From: Proluteimonas luteida
GTDB lineage: Bacteria; Pseudomonadota; Gammaproteobacteria; Xanthomonadales; Xanthomonadaceae
Length of the DNA: 64,000 bases
NCBI RefSeq assembly: GCF_021191695.1
Contig: NZ_JAIWPT010000009.1
Coordinates: forward strand, 119,773 to 183,772
Reading direction: 5' to 3'
Shown: positions 17,778 through 28,206 of the stretch, piece after piece
Layout of the letters: each line of letters opens with the position of its first letter
Position numbering within the stretch: the stretch's first letter is position 1
Position numbers and translations under genes: made by a program
The notes under the pieces: generated by a model
The model's database searches: none
The model's input: only the letters and a program-made list of their open reading frames with translations
Told to the model about the DNA's origin: nothing

Positions 17778-19205
17778 CTACGGGCCGGATCCGGCGGCGC
17801 GCGGCGATTCCACCGCCCCGGCGGCCGCGGGTTCCGGCGCCGCCGCTGCGGCCTGCAGCCGGTCGGGGTCGACCAGCGACGGATCGTCCAGCACCTCGGC
17901 CAGCCGCGCGCGGTCCAGCTGTCCGGTCCAGCGCGCGATGACCAGGGTGCCGATGCCGTTGCCGGTCAGGTTGGTCAGCGCGCGGCCCTCGGACATGAAG
18001 CGGTCGATACCCACGATCAGCGCGATGCCGGCCAGCGGGATCACGCTCTCGAACGCCGCCAGCGACGCGGCCAGCGTCACCAGTCCGGCGCCGGACACGC
18101 CGGCCGCGCCGTTCGACGAGATCAGCATGAACACCAGCAGCGCGATCTGGGTGCCGAGCGGCACCTCGATGCCGAACGCCTGGGCGATGAAGATCGCGCC
18201 CATCGACATGTAGATGGCGGTGCCGTCGAGGTTGAACGAATAGCCGGTCGGGATGGTCAGGCCGACCACCGATTTCGGTACGCCGGCCGCTTCCAGCTTG
18301 GTCAGCATGCGCGGCAGCACGGTCTCCGACGACGAGGTGCCGAGCACGATCAGCAGCTCGTCGCGGATCATGCGGATGTACTTGAACACGCTGAAGCCCG
18401 ACCACCAGCAGATCGGCCCGAGCACCAGGAACAGGAACAGCAGGCAGGTCAGCCAGAAGCTCAGCATGAAGTAGCCGAGCGAGCCAAGGATCGCGCCGCC
18501 GTACTCGCCGATCGTGAACGCCATGCCGCCCATCGCGCCCAGCGGCGCGAACCACATGACGATCTTGATCACGCCGAACATCACCTGGGCGATGGTGTCG
18601 AGCGCCGCGACCGCCGGCTTGCCGCGCTCGCCGAGCATGGTGATCGCGCAGGCGACGAGGATCGCCATCACCAGCACCTGGATCAGCTGGCCTTCGACGA
18701 AGGCGCCGAAGAACGACGACGGCACCAGATGCAGGATGAAGCCGGTGAGGCCCTCGCCGGCCGCGGCGCCGGCGCTGTCGAGCGTGCCCTTCGCCGCGGA
18801 CGCGTCGAAGGTCGCCAAGTCCAGCCCGAGGTTGCGGCCCGGGCCGAGCAGGTTGATGACCACCAGGCCGATGGCCAGCGCGAACACCGTGGTGACGTTG
18901 AAGTAGACGACGGTCTTCAGCGCCAGGCCGCCGGCCTTCGCCAGGTTGCCCAGGCCGGCGATCCCGACCGCGACGGTTGCGAAGATCGTCGGCGCGATGA
19001 CGACCTTGACCAGCTTGATGAACAGGTCGGCCAGCCATTTCATCTGCGCGCCGGTCTCGGGCAGCGCCAGGCCGATGACGATGCCGGCGGCGATGCCCAC
19101 CAGCACCCAGAAATACAGGTGATGCCAGAAGCGCTTCCTGGGGCCGGCCGCGACGGGCCGGGACGGGGATGCAGCGGCGGGCTGCGGATGGCTTGGGGTC
19201 TGCAT
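17778..19205 (-). CDS. dctA: Proton/sodium C4-dicarboxylate symporter
   Basis: A 475-residue member of the dicarboxylate/amino acid:cation symporter (DAACS) family. Motifs are the serine-rich reentrant loop (SSSETVLPRML), GYSFNLDGTAIYMSMGAIF, SSNGAAGVSGAGLV and a GIDRFMSEGRALTNL...GNGIGT segment, which is closest to DctA-type carriers for succinate, fumarate and malate. The N-terminal 22 residues are Pro/Ser-rich before the first helix (FWHHLYFWVLVG). The C-terminus is Pro/Ala-rich. Starting at 19205 avoids a non-conserved extension. Glutamate (GltP) specificity is the alternative. Confidence 0.85.
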   Translation of the reverse strand: MQTPSHPQPAAASPSRPVAAGPRKRFWHHLYFWVLVGIAAGIVIGLALPETGAQMKWLADLFIKLVKVVIAPTIFATVAVGIAGLGNLAKAGGLALKTVVYFNVTTVFALAIGLVVINLLGPGRNLGLDLATFDASAAKGTLDSAGAAAGEGLTGFILHLVPSSFFGAFVEGQLIQVLVMAILVACAITMLGERGKPAVAALDTIAQVMFGVIKIVMWFAPLGAMGGMAFTIGEYGGAILGSLGYFMLSFWLTCLLFLFLVLGPICWWSGFSVFKYIRMIRDELLIVLGTSSSETVLPRMLTKLEAAGVPKSVVGLTIPTGYSFNLDGTAIYMSMGAIFIAQAFGIEVPLGTQIALLVFMLISSNGAAGVSGAGLVTLAASLAAFESVIPLAGIALIVGIDRFMSEGRALTNLTGNGIGTLVIARWTGQLDRARLAEVLDDPSLVDPDRLQAAAAAPEPAAAGAVESPRAAGSGP

Positions 19206-19667
19206 GCCGCCCAGCCTGCCAGAACCGCGGGCGCCGCGCGCTCCCACAAAATGACTAGACCCGTTCAGCGCGCACGTCGGGGGCGTTGCCCCGACCTACG
19301 ATCGAGGCTCCCCGGGAAAGCGATTTTTGACATCGCGACAGCGATGGCCCGGAGGGTGGTCGCCACGGATGGCGGCCACAATAAAGAAAAGCGGTTCGGC
19401 CACGGATGGACGCGGATGACGCGGATCAGAAGCAGCGGGGGCGTGGCATCGCCTCGGCCTCTGTATTTGCTCTATCCGTGTACATCCGCGTGGATCCGTG
19501 GCAAAAACAAGGTTCCAGCCCGTCGCCGATTCCGGGGCTCGACTGTAGGTCGGGGCAACGCCCCCGACGGAGGGAACTCGCGAATCCGGATACCGCGCAC
19601 GTCGGCCGCGTGGGGCTGACCTACGCAAGGTCGGACGACCGTATTCCCCGGACTTGGGCGAAGAACC
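19206..19667. repeat. Intergenic repeat island between pnp and dctA
   Basis: About 460 bp without a gene, made largely of repeats. It holds GTAG hairpins at 19276-19300 (minus), 19545-19568 (plus) and a variant at 19601-19625 (minus). A second family occupies 19309-19380 and matches 47477-47540. An imperfect inverted repeat of about 28 bp has arms at 19399-19426 and 19474-19502 (gccacggat / atccgtggc ends). Short ORFs that cross it are shadows of these palindromes. Confidence 0.8.
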
Positions 19668-19698
19668 AAAAAAAACGGGCCTCGCGGCCCGTTTTTTT
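19668..19698 (-). terminator. Bidirectional terminator after pnp
   Basis: Eight A residues, a cgggcc/ggcccg stem with loop tcgc, then seven T residues: a textbook intrinsic terminator usable from both sides. It ends the pnp transcript 24 bp after its stop. Confidence 0.9.
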
Positions 19699-19721
19699 CG
19701 TTGCAGACGTACCGCCGTCGA

Positions 19722-21830
19722 TTACTCGGCCGGCGTGCCCTCGCCTTCGGCGACGGCCTTCATCGACAGGCGGATGCGGCCCTGCTTGTCGACTTCCAGC
19801 ACCTTGACCTTGACCACGTCGCCTTCCTTGAGCACGTCGCCGACCTTCTCGACGCGCTCGTTGGAGATCTGCGACACGTGGACCAGGCCGTCCTTGCCGG
19901 GGGAGATCGTCACGAACGCGCCGAAGTCCATCAGCTTGACGACCTTGCCCTCGTAGATGCGGCCCGGCTCGACGTCGGAGGTGATCTGCTCGATGCGCTC
20001 GCGCGCGGCGCGGCCGGCGGCGGCGTCGACCGAGGCGATGGTGATCGTGCCGTCGTCCTGGATGTCGATCTGGGTGCCGGTCTCCTTGGTGATGGCCTGG
20101 ATGACCGAACCGCCCTTGCCGATGACCTCGCGGATCTTGTCGGGGTGGATCTTGATCGTGATCAGGCGCGGCGCGAACTCGCTGAGTTCCGAACGCGGGG
20201 TGTTCAGCGCGTGGCTCATCTCGCCGAGGATGTGCAGGCGGCCCTGCTTGGCCTGGGCCAGCGCGACCTTCATGATCTCCTCGGTGATGCCCTGGATCTT
20301 GATGTCCATCTGCAGCGCGGTGACGCCCTGCGTGGTGCCGGCCACCTTGAAGTCCATGTCGCCGAGGTGGTCCTCGTCACCGAGGATGTCCGACAGCACG
20401 ACGTACTCGTCGCCTTCCTTGACCAGGCCCATCGCGATGCCGGCGACCGGCGCCTTGATCGGCACGCCGGCATCCATCAGCGCCAGCGAGGAACCGCAGA
20501 CCGAAGCCATCGACGAGGAACCGTTGGACTCGGTGATCTCCGAAACCACGCGGATCGTGTACGGGAACTCCTCCATCGTCGGCATCACCGCCAGCACGCC
20601 GCGCTTGGCGAGGCGGCCATGGCCGATCTCGCGACGCTTCGGGCCCATCATGCGGCCGGCCTCGCCCACCGAGTACGGGGGGAAGTTGTAGTGGAACAGG
20701 AAGTGTTCCTTGTACTCGCCGGCGACCGAGTCGATGACCTGGCCGTCGCGTGCGGTGCCCAGCGTGACCGCGACGATCGCCTGGGTCTCGCCACGGGTGA
20801 ACAGCGAGGAACCGTGCACGCGCGGCAGCACGCCGACCTTGGAGCTGATCGGGCGGACGTCGGCCAGGCCGCGGCCGTCGATGCGGACCTTGGTCTTGAG
20901 CACCGACTCGCGCATGGTCTGGTATTCCTGCTCGCCGAACTCCTTCGACAGGTCGCCATGCGACCAGGCATTGGCTTCGGCATGCGGCGCCAGTGCCTCG
21001 AGGATCGCCTTCTTGACCGTGGAGATCGCGTCCTTGCGCTCGAGCTTGTCGCGCACCTGGAACGCGCTGGCGAGCTGCTCGCCGACCGCGGTGCGGATCG
21101 CCGAGATCAGGCCTTCGTTGGCTTCCGGCGGCTGCCAGTCCCACTTCGGCTTGCCGGCCTCGGCGACCAGCGCGTTGATCGCGGCGATCGCGACCTGCTG
21201 CTGCTGGTGGCCGAACACCACCGCACCCAGCATCACGTCTTCCGACAGTTCGCGGGCTTCCGATTCGACCATCAGCACGGCCTTCTCGGTGCCGGCGACC
21301 ACCAGCTCCAGCTCCGAATCCTTCAGCTCGGACACGGTCGGGTTCAGCAGGTACTGGCCGTCCTTGTAACCGACCTTGGCGGCGCCGATCGGGCCGTCGA
21401 ACGGCGCGCCGGTCAGCGACAGCGCGGCCGAGGCGCCGATCAGGGCGAGGATGTCGCCGTCGATTTCCGGGTTCAGCGACATGACGGTCGCGATGATCTG
21501 GACTTCGTTGCGGAAGCCGTCGGGGAACAGCGGACGGATCGGACGGTCGATCAGGCGCGAGATCAGGGTTTCCTTCTCCGTGGCACGGCCTTCGCGCTTG
21601 AAGAAGCCGCCCGGAATGCGGCCACCGGCGTAGAACTTCTCCTGGTAGTCGACGGTCAGCGGGAAGAAGTCCTGACCTTCACGCGCGGTCTTGTTGGCGA
21701 CCGCGGTCACCAGAAGCACGGTGCCTTCGCACGACACGACCACCGCGCCGCCGGCCTGGCGCGCGATCTCGCCGGTCTCGAGGGTGACCGCGTGATTGCC
21801 GTACTGGAAGCTCTTTGTCACTTTTGCCAC
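19722..21830 (-). CDS. pnp: Polyribonucleotide nucleotidyltransferase (PNPase)
   Basis: A 702-residue phosphorolytic 3'-5' exoribonuclease, a component of the RNA degradosome. Order: first RNase PH-like domain, helical linker, second RNase PH-like domain ([17 protein letters not shown]), KH domain ([15 protein letters not shown]) and S1 domain ([16 protein letters not shown]). The GTG start at 21830 yields (M)[19 protein letters not shown] and follows an aaggaa ribosome binding site. The long upstream open frame runs into the rpsO terminator and is not coding. It lies downstream of rpsO as in E. coli. Confidence 0.97.
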   Translation of the reverse strand: MAKVTKSFQYGNHAVTLETGEIARQAGGAVVVSCEGTVLLVTAVANKTAREGQDFFPLTVDYQEKFYAGGRIPGGFFKREGRATEKETLISRLIDRPIRPLFPDGFRNEVQIIATVMSLNPEIDGDILALIGASAALSLTGAPFDGPIGAAKVGYKDGQYLLNPTVSELKDSELELVVAGTEKAVLMVESEARELSEDVMLGAVVFGHQQQQVAIAAINALVAEAGKPKWDWQPPEANEGLISAIRTAVGEQLASAFQVRDKLERKDAISTVKKAILEALAPHAEANAWSHGDLSKEFGEQEYQTMRESVLKTKVRIDGRGLADVRPISSKVGVLPRVHGSSLFTRGETQAIVAVTLGTARDGQVIDSVAGEYKEHFLFHYNFPPYSVGEAGRMMGPKRREIGHGRLAKRGVLAVMPTMEEFPYTIRVVSEITESNGSSSMASVCGSSLALMDAGVPIKAPVAGIAMGLVKEGDEYVVLSDILGDEDHLGDMDFKVAGTTQGVTALQMDIKIQGITEEIMKVALAQAKQGRLHILGEMSHALNTPRSELSEFAPRLITIKIHPDKIREVIGKGGSVIQAITKETGTQIDIQDDGTITIASVDAAAGRAARERIEQITSDVEPGRIYEGKVVKLMDFGAFVTISPGKDGLVHVSQISNERVEKVGDVLKEGDVVKVKVLEVDKQGRIRLSMKAVAEGEGTPAE

Positions 21831-21908
21831 GTTGGAATTCCTTGGATGACTCTTGCGATGAACCGGGCGGGACCCATGCCCCGGCCGGGCGGATGCGGCG
21901 TGCGCATC

Positions 21909-21943
21909 CAAAAAAGAACCGCGGCGCATTTCTGCGCCGCGGT
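21909..21943 (-). terminator. Intrinsic terminator between rpsO and pnp
   Basis: An 11-bp stem accgcggcgca / tgcgccgcggt with a 4-nt loop at 21918-21943 is followed on the minus strand by tcttttttgg. It sits just after the rpsO stop. As in E. coli, partial read-through probably supplies pnp mRNA. Confidence 0.88.
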
Positions 21944-21954
21944 GGGAGACGGGT

Positions 21955-22221
21955 TCAGCGACGCAGGCCGAGCTTCTCGATCAGGGCCTTGTAGCGATCT
22001 GCGTCCTTCCGGTGCAGATAGTCGAGCAGGCTGCGGCGACGGTTGACCATCCGCAGCAGGCCGCGCCGGCTGTGGTGATCCTTCTTGTGCGTCTTGAAGT
22101 GTTCGGTCAGGTGCACGATGCGTGCGGTCAGCAGGGCGACCTGGACTTCCGGCGAGCCGGTGTCGTTGTCGCCGCGCTTGTGTTCCTGGATGATCTGGCT
22201 GTTGTCGATGGTGCTGGTCAT
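21955..22221 (-). CDS. rpsO: 30S ribosomal protein S15
   Basis: An 88-residue primary 16S rRNA-binding protein, complete from [16 protein letters not shown] to LIEKLGLRR. It has the conserved [16 protein letters not shown] and [19 protein letters not shown] motifs. It has its own promoter just after truB. The 112-nt leader may carry the S15 autoregulatory structure known from other bacteria. Confidence 0.98.
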   Translation of the reverse strand: MTSTIDNSQIIQEHKRGDNDTGSPEVQVALLTARIVHLTEHFKTHKKDHHSRRGLLRMVNRRRSLLDYLHRKDADRYKALIEKLGLRR

Positions 22222-22339
22222 TGCTGATGCCTCTGGACGCGGGTCCCGCAGAGACCGCGACGTGTCGATCGACCGTCGCGTACCGCCCGGACCGCCTGTG
22301 GAATGGATGCTGCGGATACCCCTGAAAAAGGGCCGCGGA

Positions 22340-22369
22340 ATTATAGCGCCGCGCAGGCCGGGCTCACAA
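22340..22369 (-). promoter_or_regulatory. Sigma-70 promoter for rpsO-pnp
   Basis: On the minus strand TTGTGA (22364-22369) and a perfect TATAAT (22340-22345) are separated by 18 bp, immediately downstream of the truB stop at 22374. The predicted start near 22333 gives an rpsO leader of about 110 nt. Confidence 0.7.
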
Positions 22370-22373
22370 GGCG

Positions 22374-23354
22374 TCAGGCCGGCACCGCGGGCGCATCCGC
22401 ACGCCTGAACATGCGCTGCGGGCGCAGCCGTCCGGCGCCGTCGACATGGCCCAGTCCCTCGGCCCGGCCATCGGGCCCGAACACGGCGACCTCGCCGGCC
22501 GGCGCATAGCGCCCGTTCAGCGCCTGGCCGTGCTGCAGCCGCGCCGCCTGCGCCGCGTCGACGTGCACCGCCGGCCACGCCAGCATGCCGGCCTCGATAT
22601 CCAGCAGGCAGGCCAGCAGGCTGCGCTCGCCGCGGGCGGCCAGCGCCTGCAGTTCGTCCAGCGTCCACATGCGCGGGTCGCGGAACGGGTCGACCCACAG
22701 CCGCCGCAGTTCGGCGACGTGCGCGCCGCAGCCGAGCAGCTCGCCGAGGTCGCGGACCAGGCTGCGCACGTAGGTGCCCGATCCGCACTCGACGTGCAGG
22801 CGCAGCAGCGGCCCGCCCTGCGGGTCGACGACGCCGTCGAGCAGGTCGGCCGCGGACTGCAGCTCGAAGGCGTGCACGTCGACCGGGCGGGTCTCGACCT
22901 CGACCACCTCGCCGCGCCGCGCCTTGGCGTACAGCGGCTCGCCGCCACGCTTGAGCGCGGAATAGATCGGCGGACGCTGCTCGATGCGGCCGGTCAGCTG
23001 CTGCAGCGCGGCATCGATCTGCGCGATCCGCAACGGCGGCACCGGCCGGGTCCGCAGCGGCTGGCCGTCGGCATCGTCGGTATCGGTGACCACGCCCAGC
23101 CGGGCGACGGTGTCGTAGGCCTTGCGCGCGCCGAGCAGGCCGCCGGCGATCTTGGTCGCCTCGCCGAAACACACCGGCAGCAGGCCGGTGGCCAGCGGAT
23201 CGAGGCTGCCGGTATGCCCGCCCTTCTCCGCCCGGAACAGGTGGCGGACGCGCTGCAGCGCCTGGTTGGAGCTCATGCCGGTCGGCTTGTCGAGCAGCAG
23301 GATGCCGTCGAGCTTGCGGAACACGGTGCGCGGTCGTTGCGGGGAACGGCTCAT
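22374..23354 (-). CDS. truB: tRNA pseudouridine(55) synthase
   Basis: A 326-residue enzyme that forms pseudouridine at position 55 of the tRNA T loop. Catalytic Asp52 is in [26 protein letters not shown] and the [15 protein letters not shown] motif are also present. The C-terminal PUA-like domain covers about residues 250-315. The ATG at 23354 is preferred over a GTG three codons upstream. It is separated from rbfA by a 69-bp gap filled with a palindromic repeat. Confidence 0.96.
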   Translation of the reverse strand: MSRSPQRPRTVFRKLDGILLLDKPTGMSSNQALQRVRHLFRAEKGGHTGSLDPLATGLLPVCFGEATKIAGGLLGARKAYDTVARLGVVTDTDDADGQPLRTRPVPPLRIAQIDAALQQLTGRIEQRPPIYSALKRGGEPLYAKARRGEVVEVETRPVDVHAFELQSAADLLDGVVDPQGGPLLRLHVECGSGTYVRSLVRDLGELLGCGAHVAELRRLWVDPFRDPRMWTLDELQALAARGERSLLACLLDIEAGMLAWPAVHVDAAQAARLQHGQALNGRYAPAGEVAVFGPDGRAEGLGHVDGAGRLRPQRMFRRADAPAVPA

Positions 23355-23368
23355 CGAAGACACTGTGT

Positions 23369-23427
23369 GGCGGGTCTCGACCCACCTGCTGGCAAATCGA
23401 ACGGCGGCGGGTCGAGACCCGCCCTAC
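23369..23427. repeat. GTAG-type palindromic repeat between rbfA and truB
   Basis: Two perfect 15-bp inverted arms, ggcgggtctcgaccc at 23369-23383 and gggtcgagacccgcc at 23409-23423. The second arm plus ctac (23424-23427) reads GTAG-ggcgggtctcgacccgcc on the minus strand, a GTAG-led hairpin. Its GTAG contains the TAG stop codon of rbfA. The other arm ends 14 bp before the truB start. Confidence 0.8.
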
Positions 23428-23786
23428 GTGCGGTCGCCCGCGTCATCGAGGCCGCGCAGCAGGTTGTCGATGCGCTCGCCGCGGTCGACCGAATCGTCGT
23501 ACTGGAAATGCAGTTCCGGCACGTGGCGCATCTTCACCGCCCGCGCGAGGCGGAAGCGGATCTCCGGGGCCACCGCCTTCAGCCCCTTCATCGCCTCGCC
23601 GGCGCGCTCGGACTGCAATGCGGTGACGAAGACCTTGGCATGCGCCATGTCGCGCGTGACCTCGACGTCGGACACGCTGACCGACGGCAGGCCATGCTCG
23701 ATCACCGCCTCGCGGACCAGCGTGCCGAGTTCACGGCGCAGCTGGGCGGAGACACGGTCGGTGCGGTGGAAGGATTTTGTGGGCAT
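23424..23786 (-). CDS. rbfA: 30S ribosome-binding factor A
   Basis: A 120-residue KH-like factor that matures the 5' end of 16S rRNA and helps cold adaptation. It starts [20 protein letters not shown] and carries [13 protein letters not shown] and [20 protein letters not shown]. It lies between infB and truB in the conserved operon. Its TAG stop is part of a GTAG palindromic repeat. Confidence 0.96.
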   Translation of the reverse strand: MPTKSFHRTDRVSAQLRRELGTLVREAVIEHGLPSVSVSDVEVTRDMAHAKVFVTALQSERAGEAMKGLKAVAPEIRFRLARAVKMRHVPELHFQYDDSVDRGERIDNLLRGLDDAGDRT

Positions 23787-23795
23787 GGCGAATCC

Positions 23796-23886
23796 AGGAC
23801 TCAGGGGTCGGGGGCCAGGAATCAGGGAGAAGGGGAATGCGGCAAGCCGCGTTTCCTGGCCTCCGGCCCCGATCCCCGGCCTCTGC
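23796..23886. repeat. GGGGCCAGG-type intergenic repeat between infB and rbfA
   Basis: A G-rich arm (ggactcaggggtcggggg ccagg) faces a C-rich arm (cctggcctccggccccgat...), forming a loose inverted repeat around ggcaagccgc. The terminal ggcctctgcatcac also occurs just after nuoF. Three more members lie at 39573, 41563 and 48340. Confidence 0.7.
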
Positions 23887-23887
23887 A

Positions 23888-26494
23888 TCACAGCGTCCGC
23901 TGCACCTCGATGCGCTCGAAGCATTCGATCTGGTCGCCGGGCTGCACGTCGTTGTAGGCCTTCACGCCGATACCGCATTCGGTACCGTTGCGGACCTCGT
24001 CGACGTTCTCCTTGAACCGGCGCAGCGATTCCAGTTCGCCTTCGAACACCACCGTGTTGTCGCGCAGCACGCGGATCGGCTTGTTGCGGCGGACCACGCC
24101 CTCGACCACCATGCAGCCCGCGACCGCGCCGAACTTGGAGCTGCGGAACACGTCGCGGACCTCGGCGGTACCGATGATCTCCTCGCGGATCTCCACGCCC
24201 AGGATGCCCGAGGCGACCTGCTTGACCTGGTCGATCACATCGTAGATCACCGAGAAGTAACGCAGGTCGAGGCCGTTGTTCTCGATCACCTTGCGCGCCG
24301 AGGCGTCGGCACGGACGTTGAAGCCGATGATCGTCGCCTTGGCCGCGGCCGCCGAATTGGCGTCCGACTCGGTGATGCCGCCGACGCCCGAGACGATGAT
24401 GTTGATGCGGATCTGGTCGTTCGACAGCGCGGTCAGCGCCTGGCGCAGCGCTTCGGCGGAACCCTGCACGTCGGCCTTGACGACCAGGTTGAGCGACAGC
24501 TGCTGCTCGCTCTGGCCCATCTGCGCCATGATGTCTTCCATGCGGTTGCCGGCGGCCTGCACGAGACGCGTCTCGCGGCGCTTGGCCTCGCGCTGCTGCG
24601 CGACTTCCTTGGCCAGGCGCTCGTCGTCGACGACGACGAAGTCGTCGCCCGCCTCCGGCACGCCGGACAGGCCCAGCACCTGCACCGGGATCGACGGGCC
24701 CGCCGACGGCACCTGGCTGCCGGTCTCGTCGAACAGCGCACGCACGCGGCCGTACTGCACGCCGCAGACCAGGTAGTCGCCGCGGGCCAGCAGGCCGTTC
24801 TGCACCAGCACCGTCGCCACCGGGCCGCGGCCCTTGTCGAGCGAGGACTCGATGACCGCACCGGTCGCGCGCCCTTCGGGCACCGCGCGCAGCTCCAGCA
24901 CCTCGGCCTGCAGCGAGATCGCGTCGAGCAGGTCGTCGACGCCGTCGCCGGTCTTGGCCGACAGCTCGACCATCTGGGTGTCGCCGCCGAAGTCCTCGGC
25001 GACGATGTCGTGCTCGAGCAGTTCGTTCTTGACCCGCGACGGGTCGGCGTCGGACTTGTCGATCTTGTTGATCGCGACGATCAGCGGCACGTTGGCCGCC
25101 TTGGCCAGCTTGATCGCCTCGACCGTCTGCGGCATCACGCCGTCGTCGGCCGCGACCACCAGCACCACGATGTCGGTGATCTTGGCGCCGCGCGCGCGCA
25201 TCGACGTGAACGCCGCGTGGCCCGGCGTGTCGAGGAAGCTGATGACGCCCTTGTCGGTCTCGACGTGGTAGGCGCCGATGTGCTGGGTGATGCCGCCGGC
25301 CTCGCCACTGGCGATCTTGGTGCGGCGGATGTAGTCCAGCAGCGAGGTCTTGCCGTGGTCGACATGGCCCATGATCGTGACCACCGGCGGACGCGGGGCC
25401 TGCTCGCCCTGCGCCTCGCCGGCCTGCGCGATCAGCTCGCTCTCGGCGTCGTCGGCCTGCGCACGCACGGCGGTGTGGCCCAGTTCCTCGACGACCAGCG
25501 CCGCGGTGTCGTGGTCGATGGACTGGGTGATGGTCGCCATGACGCCCATCTTGAACAGCGCCTTGACCACGTCGCCGCCCTTCATCGCCAGCTTCTGGGC
25601 GAGGTCGGCCACGGTGATCGCGTCGCCGATCGCGACTTCGCGCACGACCGGCGCGGTCGGCCGTTCGAACCCGTGCGGACCGCCGCCGCTGCGCGACTGG
25701 CCGCTGGTCCGGCGCGGGGCCGGACGCGCCTTGCCACGCGCACTGCTGCGGCGCGCGCGGTCGGATGCGCTCAGGTGCAGCTGCCCGGCGAAACGCGCGG
25801 TGCTGTCGTCGTCCTCGACGCCGGCGACCATCGCGTGCGAGCCGCGGCTGCCCTTGGCATGCTTGCCCGCGCTGCGGTCGTCGCTGCGCGGCGGCGCCGG
25901 CGGCTTGTGGCCGTGACCGTGCGCGGCCGCGGCCTTGCGCGCGACCTCGGCCTCGTCGGGCACCACGGACGCGGCGGCCTCGGCTTCCAGGCGCAGGCGT
26001 TCGGCCTCGGCTTCGGCCTCGCGCTTGCGCTGCTCGGCCTCTTCGGCGCGGCGCTTGTCCTCTTCGGCCAGGCGCTGCTGCTCGGACAGGTTGCGCTGCC
26101 GCGACTCCTCCAGCTTGCGCAGGATGTCGGCGCGCTCGCTGTCGGGATCGGCGATGGCCGCCTTCATGGCGTCCTCGCTGGGCTTGACCAGCGTGACCTT
26201 CTTGCGCACCAGGACATCGACGGTCTGGCGGTTCTTGCCACCGCCGACGGTCAGTTCCTGCTTGCGGCTACGGTTGAGCGTGATCTTCTTCGGCGCAGCG
26301 ACCTCTTCGGCCGGGGCATCGCCCTTGCCGTGCGCGCGCTTGAGGAAGCCCAGCAGCTTCAGCTTTTCCGCGCTGGTCACGACCTGGTCGGGATCGCTGA
26401 ACGGCATGCCCGCCTCGGACAGCTGTTCGAGCAGTTTCTCGACCGGCGTGTTCACCAGTGCGGCCAGCTTGCGGATGGTGGTTTGTTGCGACAT
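23888..26494 (-). CDS. infB: Translation initiation factor IF-2
   Basis: An 868-residue GTPase that places fMet-tRNA on the 30S subunit and promotes subunit joining. Order: IF2_N domain (about 1-50), a second N-terminal module and a long charged linker ([20 protein letters not shown]), then the G domain with [14 protein letters not shown] near residue 375 and NKID, then domains II-IV. It starts at [20 protein letters not shown] after an aaggaaccgg ribosome binding site. It is co-transcribed with nusA upstream and rbfA downstream. Confidence 0.98.
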   Translation of the reverse strand: MSQQTTIRKLAALVNTPVEKLLEQLSEAGMPFSDPDQVVTSAEKLKLLGFLKRAHGKGDAPAEEVAAPKKITLNRSRKQELTVGGGKNRQTVDVLVRKKVTLVKPSEDAMKAAIADPDSERADILRKLEESRQRNLSEQQRLAEEDKRRAEEAEQRKREAEAEAERLRLEAEAAASVVPDEAEVARKAAAAHGHGHKPPAPPRSDDRSAGKHAKGSRGSHAMVAGVEDDDSTARFAGQLHLSASDRARRSSARGKARPAPRRTSGQSRSGGGPHGFERPTAPVVREVAIGDAITVADLAQKLAMKGGDVVKALFKMGVMATITQSIDHDTAALVVEELGHTAVRAQADDAESELIAQAGEAQGEQAPRPPVVTIMGHVDHGKTSLLDYIRRTKIASGEAGGITQHIGAYHVETDKGVISFLDTPGHAAFTSMRARGAKITDIVVLVVAADDGVMPQTVEAIKLAKAANVPLIVAINKIDKSDADPSRVKNELLEHDIVAEDFGGDTQMVELSAKTGDGVDDLLDAISLQAEVLELRAVPEGRATGAVIESSLDKGRGPVATVLVQNGLLARGDYLVCGVQYGRVRALFDETGSQVPSAGPSIPVQVLGLSGVPEAGDDFVVVDDERLAKEVAQQREAKRRETRLVQAAGNRMEDIMAQMGQSEQQLSLNLVVKADVQGSAEALRQALTALSNDQIRINIIVSGVGGITESDANSAAAAKATIIGFNVRADASARKVIENNGLDLRYFSVIYDVIDQVKQVASGILGVEIREEIIGTAEVRDVFRSSKFGAVAGCMVVEGVVRRNKPIRVLRDNTVVFEGELESLRRFKENVDEVRNGTECGIGVKAYNDVQPGDQIECFERIEVQRTL

Positions 26495-26581
26495 TCGTGA
26501 TTCCGGTTCCTTGCGCACCACCATGGGCGGCGCTGTGGAGTAGTCATTCTACCGCTGCGCGGGTTCTGGCCGAATCGAGCG

Positions 26582-26653
26582 GCCATCCATGGCAGTGCAT
26601 CTGCATCTCCGGGTCTTCCTGCCCGGCCATCCGTGGCCGGGCGTTCGCCGACG
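26582..26653. repeat. Copy of the 34.5-kb intergenic repeat between nusA and infB
   Basis: This shares gccatccatggc and cctgcccggccatccgtgg ccgggcgttcgccga with the two 100-bp units at 34504 and 34625. It is followed by its own hairpin, cgcagccgat / atcggctgcg, ending at about 26680 just before the nusA stop. The 192-bp gap holds no other feature. Confidence 0.8.
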
Positions 26654-26686
26654 CAGCCGATACCGGTAGGCATCGGCTGCGTCGGC

Positions 26687-28198
26687 TCACCCTTCGCGTT
26701 CCAGGCGGGCGATCTCCTCGGCGCGCGCGGCCAGGATCAGCGCCGCGGCGCGGGCCTCGTCGAGGCCCTCGATCGCGAACTCGACGACCTCATCGGCGCC
26801 CAGGTCCGACAGGTCCTCGCTGGTGCGCACGCCGTGCGCGGCCAGCGCGAACGCCGTGTCCTCGTCCATGCCCTCGAGCGCCAGCAGGTCCTCGGCCGGC
26901 GCGTTCTCGTCGACGCCCTCCTCGACCGCCAGCGCATCGTTGAGCAGCGCGTCGCGGGCGCGGGCGCGCAGTTCCTCGACGATGTCCTCGTCGAAGCCCT
27001 CGACCGCCAGCAGCTCGCCGACCGGCACGTAGGCGATTTCCTCGACCGTGCTGAAACCCTCGGCGACCAGGATGCTGGCGATCTCCTCGTCGACCTCCAG
27101 CTTCTCCTGGAACAGGGCGCGCGCCGCGGCCTGCTCGGCCTCCGACTTCGCGGTCACCTGGTCCTGGGTCATCACGTTCAGCTGCCAGCCCGACAGGCGG
27201 CTGGCCAGGCGCACGTTCTGGCCGCCCTTGCCGATCGCCTGGGCCAGCTTGTCCTCGGCGACGGCGAGATCCATCGAGTGCTTGTCCTCGTCGACGACGA
27301 TCGACTGCACCTCGGCCGGCGCCATCGCGTTGATGACGAACTGGGCCGGATTGTCCGACCACAGCACGATGTCGACGCGCTCGCCGTTGAGCTCGTTCGA
27401 CACCGCCTGCACGCGCGAACCGCGCATGCCGATGCAGGCGCCGATGGGATCGGTGCGGGTGTCGTAGGCCAGCACCGCGATCTTGGCGCGGTCGCCCGGG
27501 TCGCGGGCGCAGGCCTTGATCTCGACCAGGCCCTGGCCGACTTCCGGCACCTCGAGCTTGAACAGCTCCATCATGAATTCCGGCGCGGCGCGGCTGATGA
27601 ACAGCTGCGGGCCGCGGGGTTCGCTGCGCACGTCGTACAGGTAGCCGCGGATGCGGTCGCCGGCGCGCACGACGTCGCGCGGGATCGCCTTGTCCTTCTG
27701 GATCAGCGCCTCGGCATTGCCGCCGAGGTCGACGTAGACGTTGCCACGCTCGACCCGCTTGACCACGCCGGTCACCAGCTCGCCGACGCGATCCTTCCAC
27801 GCATCGACGACCTGCTGGCGCTCGGCCTCGCGCACGCGCTGCACGATGACCTGCTTGGCGGCCTGGGCGGCGATGCGGCCGAAGTCGACGTTCTCGATCT
27901 GCTCCTCGATGTAGTCGCCGACCTCGACGCCCTCGGCCTCGTCGACCGCGTCCATCAGGCGGATCTGCCGGTCCGGCGATTCCATGACCACGTCGTCGGC
28001 AACCACTTCCCAGCGGCGGAAGGTCTCGTAGCTGCCGTCCTTGGGATCGATGGCGACCCGGGTCAGCACGTCCTGCTCTTGGTAGCGCTTCTTGGCGGCG
28101 GTGGCCAGCGCGGCCTCGATCGCCTCGAGGATCACGGACTCCGGCACGCCCTTCTCGTTGGCGACCGCATCGACGACCAGCAACAGTTCCTTGCTCAT
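26687..28198 (-). CDS. nusA: Transcription termination/antitermination factor NusA
   Basis: A 503-residue RNA polymerase-binding factor. The N-terminal RNAP-binding domain (MSKELLLVVDAVANEKGVP) is followed by S1 (about 135-200), KH1 and KH2 (about 230-345, with IGACIGMRGSRVQAV and IGKGGQNVRLAS). Two acidic AR/helix-hairpin-helix repeats follow (about 365-495; ILVAEGFSTVEEIAY and LLALEGMDEDTAFAL). A GTG four codons upstream is possible; the ATG at 28198 gives the family start. It is 8 bp after rimP. Confidence 0.97.
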   Translation of the reverse strand: MSKELLLVVDAVANEKGVPESVILEAIEAALATAAKKRYQEQDVLTRVAIDPKDGSYETFRRWEVVADDVVMESPDRQIRLMDAVDEAEGVEVGDYIEEQIENVDFGRIAAQAAKQVIVQRVREAERQQVVDAWKDRVGELVTGVVKRVERGNVYVDLGGNAEALIQKDKAIPRDVVRAGDRIRGYLYDVRSEPRGPQLFISRAAPEFMMELFKLEVPEVGQGLVEIKACARDPGDRAKIAVLAYDTRTDPIGACIGMRGSRVQAVSNELNGERVDIVLWSDNPAQFVINAMAPAEVQSIVVDEDKHSMDLAVAEDKLAQAIGKGGQNVRLASRLSGWQLNVMTQDQVTAKSEAEQAAARALFQEKLEVDEEIASILVAEGFSTVEEIAYVPVGELLAVEGFDEDIVEELRARARDALLNDALAVEEGVDENAPAEDLLALEGMDEDTAFALAAHGVRTSEDLSDLGADEVVEFAIEGLDEARAAALILAARAEEIARLEREG

Positions 28199-28206
28199 CT
28201 TTTCAT

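Noticed and set aside
21831..21929. An earlier ATG for pnp giving 33 extra residues
   Set aside because: It would start inside the rpsO terminator hairpin region. The GTG at 21830 has a proper ribosome binding site and matches the PNPase N-terminus.
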